NCBI GenBank assembly: GCA_019638595.1
Contig: JAHBTJ010000019.1
Span: forward strand, 62,001 to 126,000
Reading direction: 5' to 3'
Length of the DNA: 64,000 nucleotides
Origin: Chitinophagaceae bacterium
GTDB lineage: Bacteria > Bacteroidota > Bacteroidia > Chitinophagales > Chitinophagaceae
Shown here piece by piece: positions 41,938 through 51,900 of this stretch. The position numbers and the translations under genes were made by a program. Below the pieces are notes generated by a model. It did no database searches. It was not told the origin of the DNA and worked only from the letters and a program-made list of their open reading frames with translations. Position 1 is the first letter of the stretch. Each line of letters opens with the position of its first letter.

Positions 41938-43284
41938 CTATCCTAATATTTTCTTCTTTTGCGCTTCAAACTCATCCTGCGTAAGCACGCCGGCATCCAG
42001 CAGGTCTTTTAAATCGAGCAATGCCTGTTTTTTATCAGAGATATTATTGTTTGACGGAACGGTAGTAGTAGGGGTCGTTTGCACCGGTTGGGCCTGTACC
42101 GCTGTTCCTTTAGGGCTATATTGAAGAATTAATGCTGTTATTTCATTAAAGCCTTTAATGTTGCTATAATCAATGGCCTTTTGTTCTTTTACATTCACAA
42201 TAGTTGGATCAGCCCCCTGTTCTAATAATAATTTCACCGCGTCTTTTTTTCCGTTAGCGGCAGCATAATGCAATGCTGTATTGCCGGATTCATCCTGTAT
42301 ATTGATAGAGGCGCCACGCTCAAGCAGCAGTTTGATCATACTGATATGCCCGCTTTTAACGGCAAGGTGCAGCAGGCTTTCTCCCCCATATTCATAAGTA
42401 GCGTTTAGCGAAAAGCTGCTTTGAACGGAAATATTGTTCGTGGTTTCCACCCAGTCTAAGTAAGCGTTCATTGATTCGGTAGCGCCGGTTACAGGGCGGC
42501 TGTGGTTCACATCCAGCCCGTGATCTAAAAAGAGCGCCACCATTTCTTTCTGGTTATTAGCGCAGGCATACCATATTGGCGATACTCCTTCGTTAGAGGA
42601 AACAAACAGGTCTGCGCCTTTATCAACCAATAATTTTACGATGGTGCGGTTGGTATCATAGCAGGCCAGCAGTAAAGCATTTTCTCCCGCGTGGTTTATA
42701 TGGTTGATGTTGGCGCCATTATTCAATAACAACTCTACCATAGGTATGTGCTTTGACCTAACGGCAAAAAGCAATGGAGATTCTCCCTGCTTATTGGTAG
42801 TGTTGATATTTGCACCTTTGTCTATCAGCAGCTTTACCACTTCGGTATTGCGCCAGGCCGCTGCAATCAGCAAGGCTGTTTCAGCCTGGTTGTTTTCAAG
42901 ATCAACCTCCGCGCCTCTTTCCAGTAATTCTTTTACCACTTCGGTTTGGCCCGTTTGCGAGGCGAGATGTAAAAGACTGTTCCCGTTCAGGTCATTTATA
43001 TTTATCCTGGCGCCCTGTTCCAATAAATATACCGCTGTTTGTTTTTGCTTTTGCAGGCATGAAAAAAATAAAGGTGTTTCTCCCTGTTGGTCTTCATAAT
43101 CAAGTTCGGCGCCATCTGCAACCAACAGCTTTACAAGATCAAGATAGCCGCGATGTGCTGCGTAATGCAGGGCGGTACGGCCTTTTTCATCTGTATATTT
43201 TACATCCACTTCTTTATTGGCAAGCAGCATTTCAGCTATTTTGCGCTTGCCCCCTTCACATGCTATTATAAACGACATTGACAT
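41938..43284 (-). CDS. Ankyrin-repeat protein with C-terminal SHOCT domain
   Basis: A 448-residue cytoplasmic protein with about eleven ankyrin repeats (residues 1-390; repeated GRTALHYAAHRGYLDLVKLL-type units), a Thr/Pro/Gln linker (390-415), and a SHOCT helix pair at the end (LDLKDLLDAGVLTQDEFEAQKKK). Ankyrin stacks bind proteins; SHOCT is a short oligomerisation motif. It is downstream of a second ankyrin gene (26-bp gap), so the two are co-transcribed. They diverge from a secreted phospholipase C gene. Confidence 0.92.
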   Translation of the reverse strand: MSMSFIIACEGGKRKIAEMLLANKEVDVKYTDEKGRTALHYAAHRGYLDLVKLLVADGAELDYEDQQGETPLFFSCLQKQKQTAVYLLEQGARININDLNGNSLLHLASQTGQTEVVKELLERGAEVDLENNQAETALLIAAAWRNTEVVKLLIDKGANINTTNKQGESPLLFAVRSKHIPMVELLLNNGANINHINHAGENALLLACYDTNRTIVKLLVDKGADLFVSSNEGVSPIWYACANNQKEMVALFLDHGLDVNHSRPVTGATESMNAYLDWVETTNNISVQSSFSLNATYEYGGESLLHLAVKSGHISMIKLLLERGASINIQDESGNTALHYAAANGKKDAVKLLLEQGADPTIVNVKEQKAIDYSNIKGFNEITALILQYSPKGTAVQAQPVQTTPTTTVPSNNNISDKKQALLDLKDLLDAGVLTQDEFEAQKKKILG

Positions 43285-43310
43285 AGAACTTCTCTTTTAA
43301 AGTATGATCA

Positions 43311-44492
43311 TTATTTTTTTGTCAGCAACATTTCGGCCAGCTTTGCTTTTAAATTGTCTTTTGATGCAAGCATAAAAGCCGTTTCATCATTATTATTGGT
43401 AATAGAAACATCCGCCCCGGCTTCAAGCAGCAGCTTTGCCTTTTTATACAATGCTTTTGCCACTTCCTGCGAATAGTTGGGATCAATAGCGCATACTTTA
43501 TGCAACAGCGTATTGCCGTCATTATCCTGCTCATTTACATCCTTGCCGGTTTTCTTTAATGCAATCTCCAATATTTCTATGGGTTTTTCCACTATCCAGT
43601 CCCAGCCCGATTTATTATTGCTGTACCAGGGGGCGCTTTCTTCCAGGCTTGCGCCGTCTTCCAGCAGTTGTTCCACTAATTCAACATCGCTTTTGCCACC
43701 CTGCATCATATGTAAATATTCTGATAATACCGTTTGATCTTCCCGGTTACGTTGTGAGAAATCCGCAGCTTCATGCGCCGATAATATTTTATAAACTTTC
43801 GGGCTAAGCTTGTGTGCCAGTGCATAGTAAAAAGCGGAGTTCCCTTTGTTATCCTGCAAATTAGGTTGTGCCCCATTGGCAAGCAATGTTTCCAGCAAAT
43901 GATTTTTATCGCGTTCCACAGCTATATGCAATGCCGTTTGCTTTACTACATTGGGCTCGTTTAAATCTACTCCTGCTTTCAGTAGCATATCTATATAAGC
44001 GAGTTGCCGTTCGTTGGGTATCATGTTAATGCGAACCGCCTGGTTAATAAGATTATCTTCGGCATTGTTTTTAAAATCTGTTCTTAGCCCTGCATCTATA
44101 AGCGTTCGTATAATGCCTGGCTGCGCTTTCATTTCCAGCGAAAAGCTTAATAGCGTATAGCCCTCCACTTCATCATTAATATTATCCAGTGTAGAAAGAA
44201 AGCGTTTTAAAAACTGTAATTCTTCTTCCCCATCCGGCATATAGGCAAACATATTTTCAAATATGCTACTCTTAAATGAATCATACTCATATATATCAGT
44301 ATTGATCAATCCTTTGTCAATAAAGATATCAAGAATAGAAAAGGCTTTGTTTCTGATGAGATTGTCGTATACCTGTTTTAGATCGAAATCATTAATACCA
44401 TCTGGTAAAATTTCTCCATCTTTAAGAAGTTCTTCAGCGGTTTTGTAGTCCTGTTTTTTTAAAGCGTTGCATAACGGTGTGTCAGGTAACAT
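43311..44492 (-). CDS. Ankyrin-repeat protein
   Basis: A 393-residue protein with degenerate ankyrin repeats. They are best seen in the middle (GYTLLSFSLEMKAQPGIIRTL, QTALHIAVERDKNHLLETLL, GNSAFYYAL) and at the C-terminus (GNTLLHKVCAIDP, LLLEAGADVSITNNN). The first 90 residues have poorly conserved repeats. No signal peptide. It starts about 220 bp from the divergent phospholipase C gene. Function unknown; protein binding is likely. Confidence 0.88.
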   Translation of the reverse strand: MLPDTPLCNALKKQDYKTAEELLKDGEILPDGINDFDLKQVYDNLIRNKAFSILDIFIDKGLINTDIYEYDSFKSSIFENMFAYMPDGEEELQFLKRFLSTLDNINDEVEGYTLLSFSLEMKAQPGIIRTLIDAGLRTDFKNNAEDNLINQAVRINMIPNERQLAYIDMLLKAGVDLNEPNVVKQTALHIAVERDKNHLLETLLANGAQPNLQDNKGNSAFYYALAHKLSPKVYKILSAHEAADFSQRNREDQTVLSEYLHMMQGGKSDVELVEQLLEDGASLEESAPWYSNNKSGWDWIVEKPIEILEIALKKTGKDVNEQDNDGNTLLHKVCAIDPNYSQEVAKALYKKAKLLLEAGADVSITNNNDETAFMLASKDNLKAKLAEMLLTKK

Positions 44493-44714
44493 GTGTTATT
44501 TTTTTTAGCGGTACCCATCAATAATATGCTTTATAGCGCATGCATATAGTTGATGCGTGTTAATGAACAATGAGTATACAAGATATTAAGCCCTTGCTAC
44601 ATAAAAAAATTGAAAATGCGGACAATGAACAGAATAACGAAAGGGAAAGGAATGTAGTATTTATTTACGATATTTGAAAGGATTGCTATTGCTCATCCAC
44701 TCAAAATATCAGTT
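44493..44714. other. Divergent promoter region, ankyrin genes/phospholipase C
   Basis: A/T-rich, no coding frame, no exact TAnnTTTG match; it must hold promoters for both directions. Confidence 0.4.
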
Positions 44715-47255
44715 ATGGATACCCGAAGAGAGTTCCTTCGCAAATCAATGCTGCTGTCTGGCGCAGCCGGGTTGTCATCGTTTGTTGTTCCCGAATCTGT
44801 TCAAAAAGCTTTTGCCATTGACCCTGCGCCCGGCAGTACATTTATGGACGCGGAGCATATTGTGATAATGATGCAGGAAAACAGGTCTTTCGATCATTGC
44901 TTCGGCACTTTGCAGGGCGTTCGCGGCTTTAATGATCCCAGGGCAATCGCTTTGCCCGACAAAAAACCTGTTTGGTTTCAAACCAATGAAAAAGGAGAAA
45001 CCTATGCGCCTTTCAGGCTTGATATAAAAGATACCAAAGTTACCTGGATGGGCGATCTCCCCCACTCCAGGCCAAGCCAGGTTGATGCGCATAATGAGGG
45101 TAAATACGATAAGTGGCTGCAGGCAAAAAGATCGGGCAATAAAAAATACTCGGATATGCCTTTAACCATGGGGCACTATACCAGGGCCGACCTGCCTTTT
45201 AATTATGGCATGGCCGACGCCTTTACAGTTTGCGATCAGAACTTCTGTTCAGCAATGACAAGCACAACGCCTAATCGTTCTTTCTTCTGGACGGGAAAGA
45301 TTACCAATGTAGAAAATGGCATACCCAAGGCAAATATCCGCAATGATAATTACAGCTATGCCAAAATGCAATGGCAAACATTTCCCGAATTGTTAGAAGA
45401 TAATAATATTTCGTGGAAATTTTACCAGAACGAAATAAGCTGTGGTGGCGGGTTCCAGGGAGAAGAGCGTGCGTGGCTGGCAAATTTTGGTTGCAACCTG
45501 CTGGAGTTTTTTGCCGCGTATAACGTAAAATTTTCTCCGCGTTATATTCAAAACCTGCAGAAGCTGGCAGATGAGCTGCCCGGGCAAATTACCAAATTGC
45601 AGGAAGAAAGCCCGTCGAGTGAAGACGCGGCGAAAAAGATACAGGTTGAAGTGGCCAAAAAGCAGGAAGTGCTGAATAATGCTTTGAGCGAGTTGAAAAA
45701 ATGGAATAAGGAAACATTTGAAAAACTGTCTGAAAAAGAAAAGAACCTTTTTCGCAATGCATTTGTGGTGAATGAAAATGACCCGAATTACAGAAGTATT
45801 ACCGAGCTGAACTATAAGGAAGGCAATGTTGAAAGAAAGGTTACCATACCTGCCGGCGATATTCTTCACCAGTTCCGTAAAGATGTGAATGAAGGCAGGC
45901 TGCCAACCGTATCATGGTTCGCGGGGCCGCAAAATTTTTCTGACCATCCCAGCGCGCCGTGGTATGGAGCATGGTATGTATCAGAAGTGCTGGATATACT
46001 TACCAAGAATCCTGAAGTATGGAAGAAAACAATATTGATCTTAACCTACGATGAAAACGATGGCTATTATGATCATATACCACCGTTTTCTATTCCCGAT
46101 AATAATAAACCGGAAACCGGTAAATGCTCTGCAGGCATTGATACCGAAATTGAGCATGTAAGACTGGAGCATGAATTAAAACATGGTATTCCTGAAAAGC
46201 AGGCGAGAGAGGCGCCGGTTGGTTTGGGCTTCAGGGTGCCGATGATCATTGCCTCACCGTGGAGTCGTGGCGGCAAAGTTTGTTCAGAAGTGTTTGATCA
46301 TACATCCACCTTACAGTTCCTTGAAACCTTTATCAATAAGAAATTCAGCAAGCATATACATTTGGATAATATCAGCAAATGGCGCAGAACCATTTGCGGC
46401 GATCTTACCGCGGCATTCAGTCCTTTTGATGGTACGCCTGTACAAAAAATTCCTTTTTTACAAAGAGATGAATTTGTAGAAGATATTTACAACGCCAGGT
46501 TTAAAGATGATCCGGCAGGCTATAAACAAGTAGCCGGTAATGATATTGAGCTGGCGTTAAGAAAAAATGATTTATCGGGGTTAATGTCATCGCAGGAAAA
46601 AGGAACAAGGATTGCCACTCCGCTGGCATACGAACTGTACGCCGACGGAAAGCTGACCGGCGACGGAAAAGAGGTTGAGATAACAATGGCGGCAGGGAAT
46701 ACAGCATTTGGTAAAAATGCCTGTGGATCTCCTTTCAGTATTTACGCGCCCGGCGCTTTTACGGATGAAAACGGGAAGACCAACAGCGCTAAAAACTGGG
46801 CGTTTGCTGTAATGGCCGGCGATACCTTAACCTACCGGTGGCCTATAACCGCTTTCGAAGATGGTAAGTACTATTTGCGTGTATACGGGCCTAATGGATT
46901 TTTCAGGGAGCTCAGCGGTAATAAAAATGACCCTGCGATTGATATAGCCTGTAAGTACGAATTGGGCGTATCAAAAAAGCCGACAGGAAATATCGCATTA
47001 TCACTCACCAATAAAAATGCCGAAAAGTCGGTAAATATTCAAGTGATAGACAATGCATATAAGAATAAGCCGGTTAAACGAACAATCGCAAGATCATCCA
47101 CAGCGAATATTATTCTTAATACGGGCAAGAGTAAAGGCTGGTATGATTTTACAGTTAAAGTATCCGGTGCGGAAGATTTTGAAAAGCGCTTTGCCGGCAG
47201 GGTAGAAACGGGGAAGGAAAGTATAACGGATCCGTATATGGGAAAGATGGTATAA
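44715..47255 (+). CDS. Phosphocholine-preferring phospholipase C, Tat-exported
   Basis: An 846-residue enzyme with a twin-arginine signal (TRREFLRKSMLLSGAAG). The catalytic domain belongs to the phosphoesterase/acid-phosphatase-type phospholipase C family: EHIVIMMQENRSFDHCFG with the metal and nucleophile residues near 48-65, TPNRSFFWTG, LILTYDENDGYYDHIPP and GLGFRVPMIIASPWSRGG. Two C-terminal beta domains (about 620-835) of the family follow. It cleaves phosphatidylcholine or sphingomyelin outside the cytoplasm. Residues 275-345 form a helical insertion (coiled-coil-like, QITKLQEESPSSEDAAKK). Divergent from two ankyrin genes. Confidence 0.93.
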   Translation: MDTRREFLRKSMLLSGAAGLSSFVVPESVQKAFAIDPAPGSTFMDAEHIVIMMQENRSFDHCFGTLQGVRGFNDPRAIALPDKKPVWFQTNEKGETYAPFRLDIKDTKVTWMGDLPHSRPSQVDAHNEGKYDKWLQAKRSGNKKYSDMPLTMGHYTRADLPFNYGMADAFTVCDQNFCSAMTSTTPNRSFFWTGKITNVENGIPKANIRNDNYSYAKMQWQTFPELLEDNNISWKFYQNEISCGGGFQGEERAWLANFGCNLLEFFAAYNVKFSPRYIQNLQKLADELPGQITKLQEESPSSEDAAKKIQVEVAKKQEVLNNALSELKKWNKETFEKLSEKEKNLFRNAFVVNENDPNYRSITELNYKEGNVERKVTIPAGDILHQFRKDVNEGRLPTVSWFAGPQNFSDHPSAPWYGAWYVSEVLDILTKNPEVWKKTILILTYDENDGYYDHIPPFSIPDNNKPETGKCSAGIDTEIEHVRLEHELKHGIPEKQAREAPVGLGFRVPMIIASPWSRGGKVCSEVFDHTSTLQFLETFINKKFSKHIHLDNISKWRRTICGDLTAAFSPFDGTPVQKIPFLQRDEFVEDIYNARFKDDPAGYKQVAGNDIELALRKNDLSGLMSSQEKGTRIATPLAYELYADGKLTGDGKEVEITMAAGNTAFGKNACGSPFSIYAPGAFTDENGKTNSAKNWAFAVMAGDTLTYRWPITAFEDGKYYLRVYGPNGFFRELSGNKNDPAIDIACKYELGVSKKPTGNIALSLTNKNAEKSVNIQVIDNAYKNKPVKRTIARSSTANIILNTGKSKGWYDFTVKVSGAEDFEKRFAGRVETGKESITDPYMGKMV

Positions 47256-47304
47256 AGCAGGAGCTTTTGTGTATCAAAAACGCATATATTGTGTCCAACC
47301 CTTG

Positions 47305-48310
47305 TTACTTACCGTCTAATATTGCTTTCACTTTCTTTTGTAATTGTTTTTTGTCAGGCAGGTAAATCTGATATTTTGAAACAAAGATTTTGTTGGAGAT
47401 TCCACCCGTAGCAAATTCAACCAATACTTCGTCCTTCTCGGCTGAAAGAATAATACCGATTGGTTCATTGTCGCCTTCAACATTTTCTTCTGTCTTGAAA
47501 TAATTCAGGTAAAGATTCATTTGCCCAATGTCGCCATGGTCAACCTTTCTTATTTTGAGGTCTATCAAAACAAAACATTTCAAAATTCGGTGATAGAAAA
47601 CAAGGTCAATATAGTAATGCTTGTTGCGGAGTGAAATTTTGTATTGTCGTGCTACAAACGCAAATCCTTTTCCCAATTCAAGTAAGAACAGTTGCAGGTT
47701 GTCAATAATTTTTTGTTCAAGTGCTTTCTCGGTTATTCTGTGACTTTGCGGTATTTTGAGAAAGTCCAAAACATAAGGGTCTTTGATGGCTTCTGTAGGT
47801 TCGGAAACAATATACCCTTTCTCTGAAAGTTGCAACACACCTTTTTTTGTCCTTACTTAATGCAAGCCGTTCAAACAAAGAAGAATCAATCTGCCTTTCA
47901 AGTTCACGATAACCCCAATTTTCAAGTATAGCCTGCTTTTCGTAAAATTTCCGTGCGGTGTCGTCCGAAACCGCAAGTAAGGTTATAAAATGTGTCCAAC
48001 TCAATTTGGCAGGCACTGCCTGCCATTTCTGATAAGCAAGATAAAACCTCCGCATATCAAGGATGTTCCGCCTGCCAAATCCTTTACCATATCGTTGTCT
48101 TAAATCTTTGGAAAGCCTTGATAATAGCTCACTTCCGTATTCTGCTCTTTCTTGCCCGTGCTGCTCATATTCCACTATGTGCCTGCCAATTTCCCAGTTG
48201 GCTTTTACCAATTCAGTGTTTACGGCTTTGAAAGCATTTTGCCTCGCTTGTTCAATAGTAAGACCTATGCTGTCAAGCAGTTGGTTATATTTATTTGAAG
48301 CTGGCTTCAT
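47305..48310 (-). pseudogene. YhcG-family (DUF1016) PDDEXK nuclease, frameshifted
   Basis: Two overlapping frames encode one protein. The N-terminal half (48310 down to about 47842) is the DUF1016 helical domain (TIEQARQNAFKAVNTELVKANWEIG, GFGRRNILDMRRFY). The C-terminal half (from about 47838 down to 47305) is the PDDEXK nuclease fold with YYIDLVFYHR and VLIDLKIRK, plausibly the catalytic Asp, Asp and Lys. The break is at a run of seven A on the coding strand (47842-47848). With six A, the frame joins exactly as LSKDKKG-VLQLSEKGY. YhcG proteins are usually linked to restriction-modification and mobile regions, but none is seen here. It could be a true pseudogene, a phase-variable gene or an assembly error. 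Confidence 0.85.
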
Positions 48311-48316
48311 TGTTTG

Positions 48317-48324
48317 CAAATATA
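48317..48324 (-). promoter_or_regulatory. -7 promoter element of the yhcG-like gene
   Basis: The reverse strand reads TATATTTG, 6 bp from the ATG at 48310: a near-leaderless arrangement. Confidence 0.5.
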
Positions 48325-48447
48325 GCCCAAATACTTAGGCTTATTTGATGGTCAAAAAATTCAATGGTTGTACGTGAGCGCATTCCAAAATTCTCCTTAT
48401 CGAAGCTATTCTCCCAAAAATCGAAGTATTCTTTTCCTTTACCGAAT

Positions 48448-48482
48448 TAAGTTTCAAAGCCGCTGATTCCTTTACATCTTTG
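48448..48482 (+). promoter_or_regulatory. Promoter block of ncRNA copy B
   Basis: TAAGTTTC (48448-48455), 18 nt, then ACATCTTTG (48474-48482) followed by TATTGTC. The 16-nt ACATCTTTGTATTGTC is identical in copy A, at the same spacing from the TAAGTT block. Confidence 0.55.
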
Positions 48483-48486
48483 TATT

Positions 48487-48846
48487 GTCAAACAGCGATA
48501 CAAAATCCACATCCACTGAAAACCGGTAACCGTTAGAAAAGCACAACCTCTATAATCCAATCCACCGAAAGCCATCAATATCCCGGAAAAGCTGATATAA
48601 TAAATCCGATCCGCTGAAATCCAGATCCAATCCTACACAATTACCAAACATCAATCCAATCCCTGCAAAAACCGGAAATCCTCATTCATTGAAAACCATG
48701 TCCAAATCTTTTGAATAATCAACGTATCCTTAAAAACCAAGCCTTAACCGAAGTCCGTCAGCTTTTTATTAAAACCGTTAGTTGCTAACGTCCCAGCCTC
48801 TGACAAGATTTCAAAATATTGAGCCCCGTGTTTAGCGGGGCTTTTT
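48487..48846 (+). ncRNA. Putative ~360-nt non-coding RNA, copy B
   Basis: No open frame of note. After the promoter block comes a G-poor array in which the box AATCCnATCCnCYGAAAnCC occurs at 48504, 48554, 48603 and 48653, a spacing of 50, 49 and 50 nt, with weaker half-units in between. From 48750 there is a module shared almost letter for letter with copy A: GAAGTCCGTCAGC (48750-48762), the hairpin CGTTAG-TTG-CTAACG, CCTCTGACAAGATTTCAA (48797-48814), then an intrinsic terminator. GTCAG and CTGAC can close a stem around the hairpin. The 5' array sequence differs between copies while its style is kept. Probably a paralogous RNA family; function unknown. Confidence 0.6.
48822..48846 (+). terminator. 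Intrinsic terminator of ncRNA copy B
   Basis: AGCCCCG-TGTTTAG-CGGGGCT followed by TTTTT; same position and sequence type as in copy A. Confidence 0.85.
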
Positions 48847-48849
48847 GTT

Positions 48850-48965
48850 GTAATAAGTTTTTGTTGCGGCTGTTACAGGTTACAGGTTAATCCTACTGTG
48901 GCATAAGGCAAAAGGTGTAGGGTCGTAAACCCTCCGCCTTCCACCCTATACCCTCCACCATCTCC
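48850..48965. repeat. Short intergenic repeat sequence
   Basis: Contains GTTACAGGTTACAGGTT (about 48870-48887), the complement of AACCTGTAACCTGTAA-like sequences found at 599-616 and 1266-1285, followed by a pyrimidine-rich tract with an imperfect inverted repeat (GGTGTAGGGT and ACCCTATACC). No gene. Confidence 0.4.
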
Positions 48966-51900
48966 CTATCTCTTTTCATACGCTGGCAGCGTAGGCGCCG
49001 TATACCCCTTCGTTTTCATCAGGTTCTTTATTTCCGTAATGGCGCGTTCCAGTTGAGGATCTGTACCTTTGGACATTGCTGTCAGATCTTCCGGCACTTC
49101 AATATCAGGATCAACGCCATGCCCTTCCTTAAACCAGGTACCATCTGCATTATACATGCGGAAAGTAGGCACGGTAATCCCTCCGCCATCTATCAGGCCG
49201 GGGCACCCGCTTATACCTATCAGTCCGCCCCAGGTTCTTGTTCCTATCAGGGGTCCTAATCCTTTCTTCCTGAAAAAATCAGGAAAGGCGTCACCACCTG
49301 AACCGCTCCAGCCGTTCATCAGCATTACCTTGGGGCCAAAATTAGATTGCGGCGGCCATGGCCAGTCTTTTCCATCACGTATAGCCCAATACGCCAGCGG
49401 TGGGCGGTCCAGCATTTCTATGAACCTGTCGGGGATCTGTCCGCCATCATTGAACCGTTCATCAACTATCAGCGCTTTTTTATCTGATTGCGCGTTCAGT
49501 TGACGCAACAATTCTGTTTGCCCGTCAATGCCGGTGCTTGGTACATAAATATAACCCACCTCTCCGTTCGTAGCATCATTCACACGTTTACGCATACCCT
49601 CAATCCAGGCAAGATTGCGTAAACGATATTCATCATCCATTGTTTTTACAACCGCTGTTTTAGCGTTGGAGAAGGAGGGAGTGTTGTTATAAGTAAGCTC
49701 TACCGTTTTGTTGGCAAGGCCAATAAAAGCAAGATAGGGCTCCTGTGTTGTGGTGAGGGGCACACCATTTACCGCCAGTATATAGTCGCCTTCTTTTATT
49801 TTTATTCCGGATTCTGCCAAAGGCGAATGTTCTTCTGCATCCCATGTAGCGCCTCTTACTATTTTTTTGATCCTGTAGTGTTTGCCGTCGGCCTGCCAGT
49901 CAACGCCAAGGTAGCCGCAGGATTCCATTTTTTCATTTTCGCCATCGCCGCCCCCATGATAGGTGTGAGACGCATTTAATTCGCCGATCATTTCGCCTAT
50001 AATAAAATCAACCTCTTCTCTTGTCATGGCATCGTTCAGCATTTTCATATAGCGCTCCTTTACCAGGTTCCAGTCAACACCATGCATGTTAGGATCGTAG
50101 AAATAATCTCTTTCCAACCGCCATGCATCTGTAAAAAGTTGTTTCCACTCCTGCTGCGGATCAACTGTCATCATCATTTCCGCAATACGAACGGATTTTT
50201 CAAATTTTTGATTCTCCTCTGGTTTTATTACTGCATAAGCGCCAGCCTGCGATACCAGCATTTTTTGTTTGTTGTCAGAAAGCCAATAATTGTTCGCGCC
50301 ATCGAGTATTGTTTTTTCTTCCCGCTTTTCAATATCATAAAACTTAACGGAGGGCTTGCTTTCTGGGGCGCCGGTATTGGTATACCGTATATAAATCACC
50401 TTGCCGTTAACCGCCGTTAATTTACCGAGATTACCTGATGGAGGTGGAAGCAGTACCATTCTTTGTTCGAAGCCATCAAAATCTATATCAACCGGCTTCT
50501 CTTTTTCTTTCTTGTCTTCCGCTGAAGTTTTATTGCTGTCCCTGCCTTTTTTCTTTTCATCTTTTTTTGATGTATCCGACGGTTTTTCTTCATCGGCCTT
50601 AAGCGATACCGAATCATTCTTTGCAGCAAGAATAGAGGGAGTATCGTTTTTCAACGCTATGGCAGCCAGTTGCGTTGAATTGGCATAAATAAATGAATTG
50701 TCAAAATCTCCGTAATAAGGTAGAAATTTCTGGGAGGTAAAAAGGAACAAATATTTTCCTTCTGTATCAAAAGTTGGTTTGGTGCAATTATAATAGCCGC
50801 TGGTTGCCTGCTGCTTTGTTTTATTTTTTGTATCGTAAATAAAAACCGCGTTATGCCAGTTTTCTACATCGCGGTTATATGCCAGCCACCTGCTGTCGGG
50901 CGACCAGCTGCAAGAGAAATTCTCCTGCTCGTCATAAGAATATCGCAGCGCCGCATCAACATCGTAGGTTTGGTTTACAGCAAGATCGTATACTTTCATT
51001 TTGTTGGCGTTGTCTAAATAGCAAAGCTTTTTACTATCCGGACTCCAGAATAAGCTGTAACGGAAACCGGGACCATAGCTGGTTATTTTTTTCGCGCTGT
51101 TTTCTTTACCGGCTTCCATCAGCCATAATTCATATTCCCCGCTTTGATCGCTCCAGTAAGCAATGGTTTTACCATCGGGGCTCCACGAGGGGTAACGTTC
51201 CGCGGCAGTGGTACTCATCGTGAGGTTTTTTACAAAACCATCCTGCGCGGGCAGGGAAAAAATTTCTCCTCTTGCTTCCACCAGTACCCGGTTACCATCG
51301 GGGCTGATGTTTACATGCTGTATATATTTATCCGCTTTCTCCAACCTCGGCTTTAACGCGGTTCTGTCCATTACCACAGTTACTTTTATTTCCTTATACC
51401 GGAGAGTGCTCAAAGAAAAAAGATATAATTTACCCGCCTGTTCAAAAACGATATCATCCGGCCCCATTGATGGATAATGGGCGTCGTAATCTGTGAACTT
51501 CGTTAATTGTTCAAATGTTTTTTTGCCGATATCATATCTCCACAGGTTCATGCGCTGTTCCGGGCCACGATCGGTAAGAAAATAAATATAATTGCCATGC
51601 CACATCGGGAACTCATCTGCCCCATTGCTGTTAGCGGAAATATTTTCTGAAGTCAGCGTTTCAAAATTAAAAATATGTATATCCGCGTTCCATCCGCCAC
51701 GATAACGTTTCCAGTTACGCCCAACCTGTGTACGGAAGTTCAGCGCCATTTGTTTGCCATCGGGAGAATAAGAACCATATTCTGCGTAGGCGAGCGGTAA
51801 TTTTGACGCAGGCCCTCCTGTTGCAGGTACTGTATAGAACTGGTTGAAACGATATTTACCGCTTTCCCTGATAGAAGCGAACAACACGCTTTTTCCATCA

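Noticed and set aside
47836-47850. Programmed frameshift in the yhcG-like gene
   Set aside because: The required shift (+1 or -2 on an A run) is not a classic slippery signal and no stimulating structure was seen. Kept only as a possibility under the frameshift finding.
48500-48740. CRISPR-like array interpretation of the 50-nt periodic boxes
   Set aside because: The boxes are degenerate rather than identical, spacers are not unique sequences of fixed type, and no cas genes are near.
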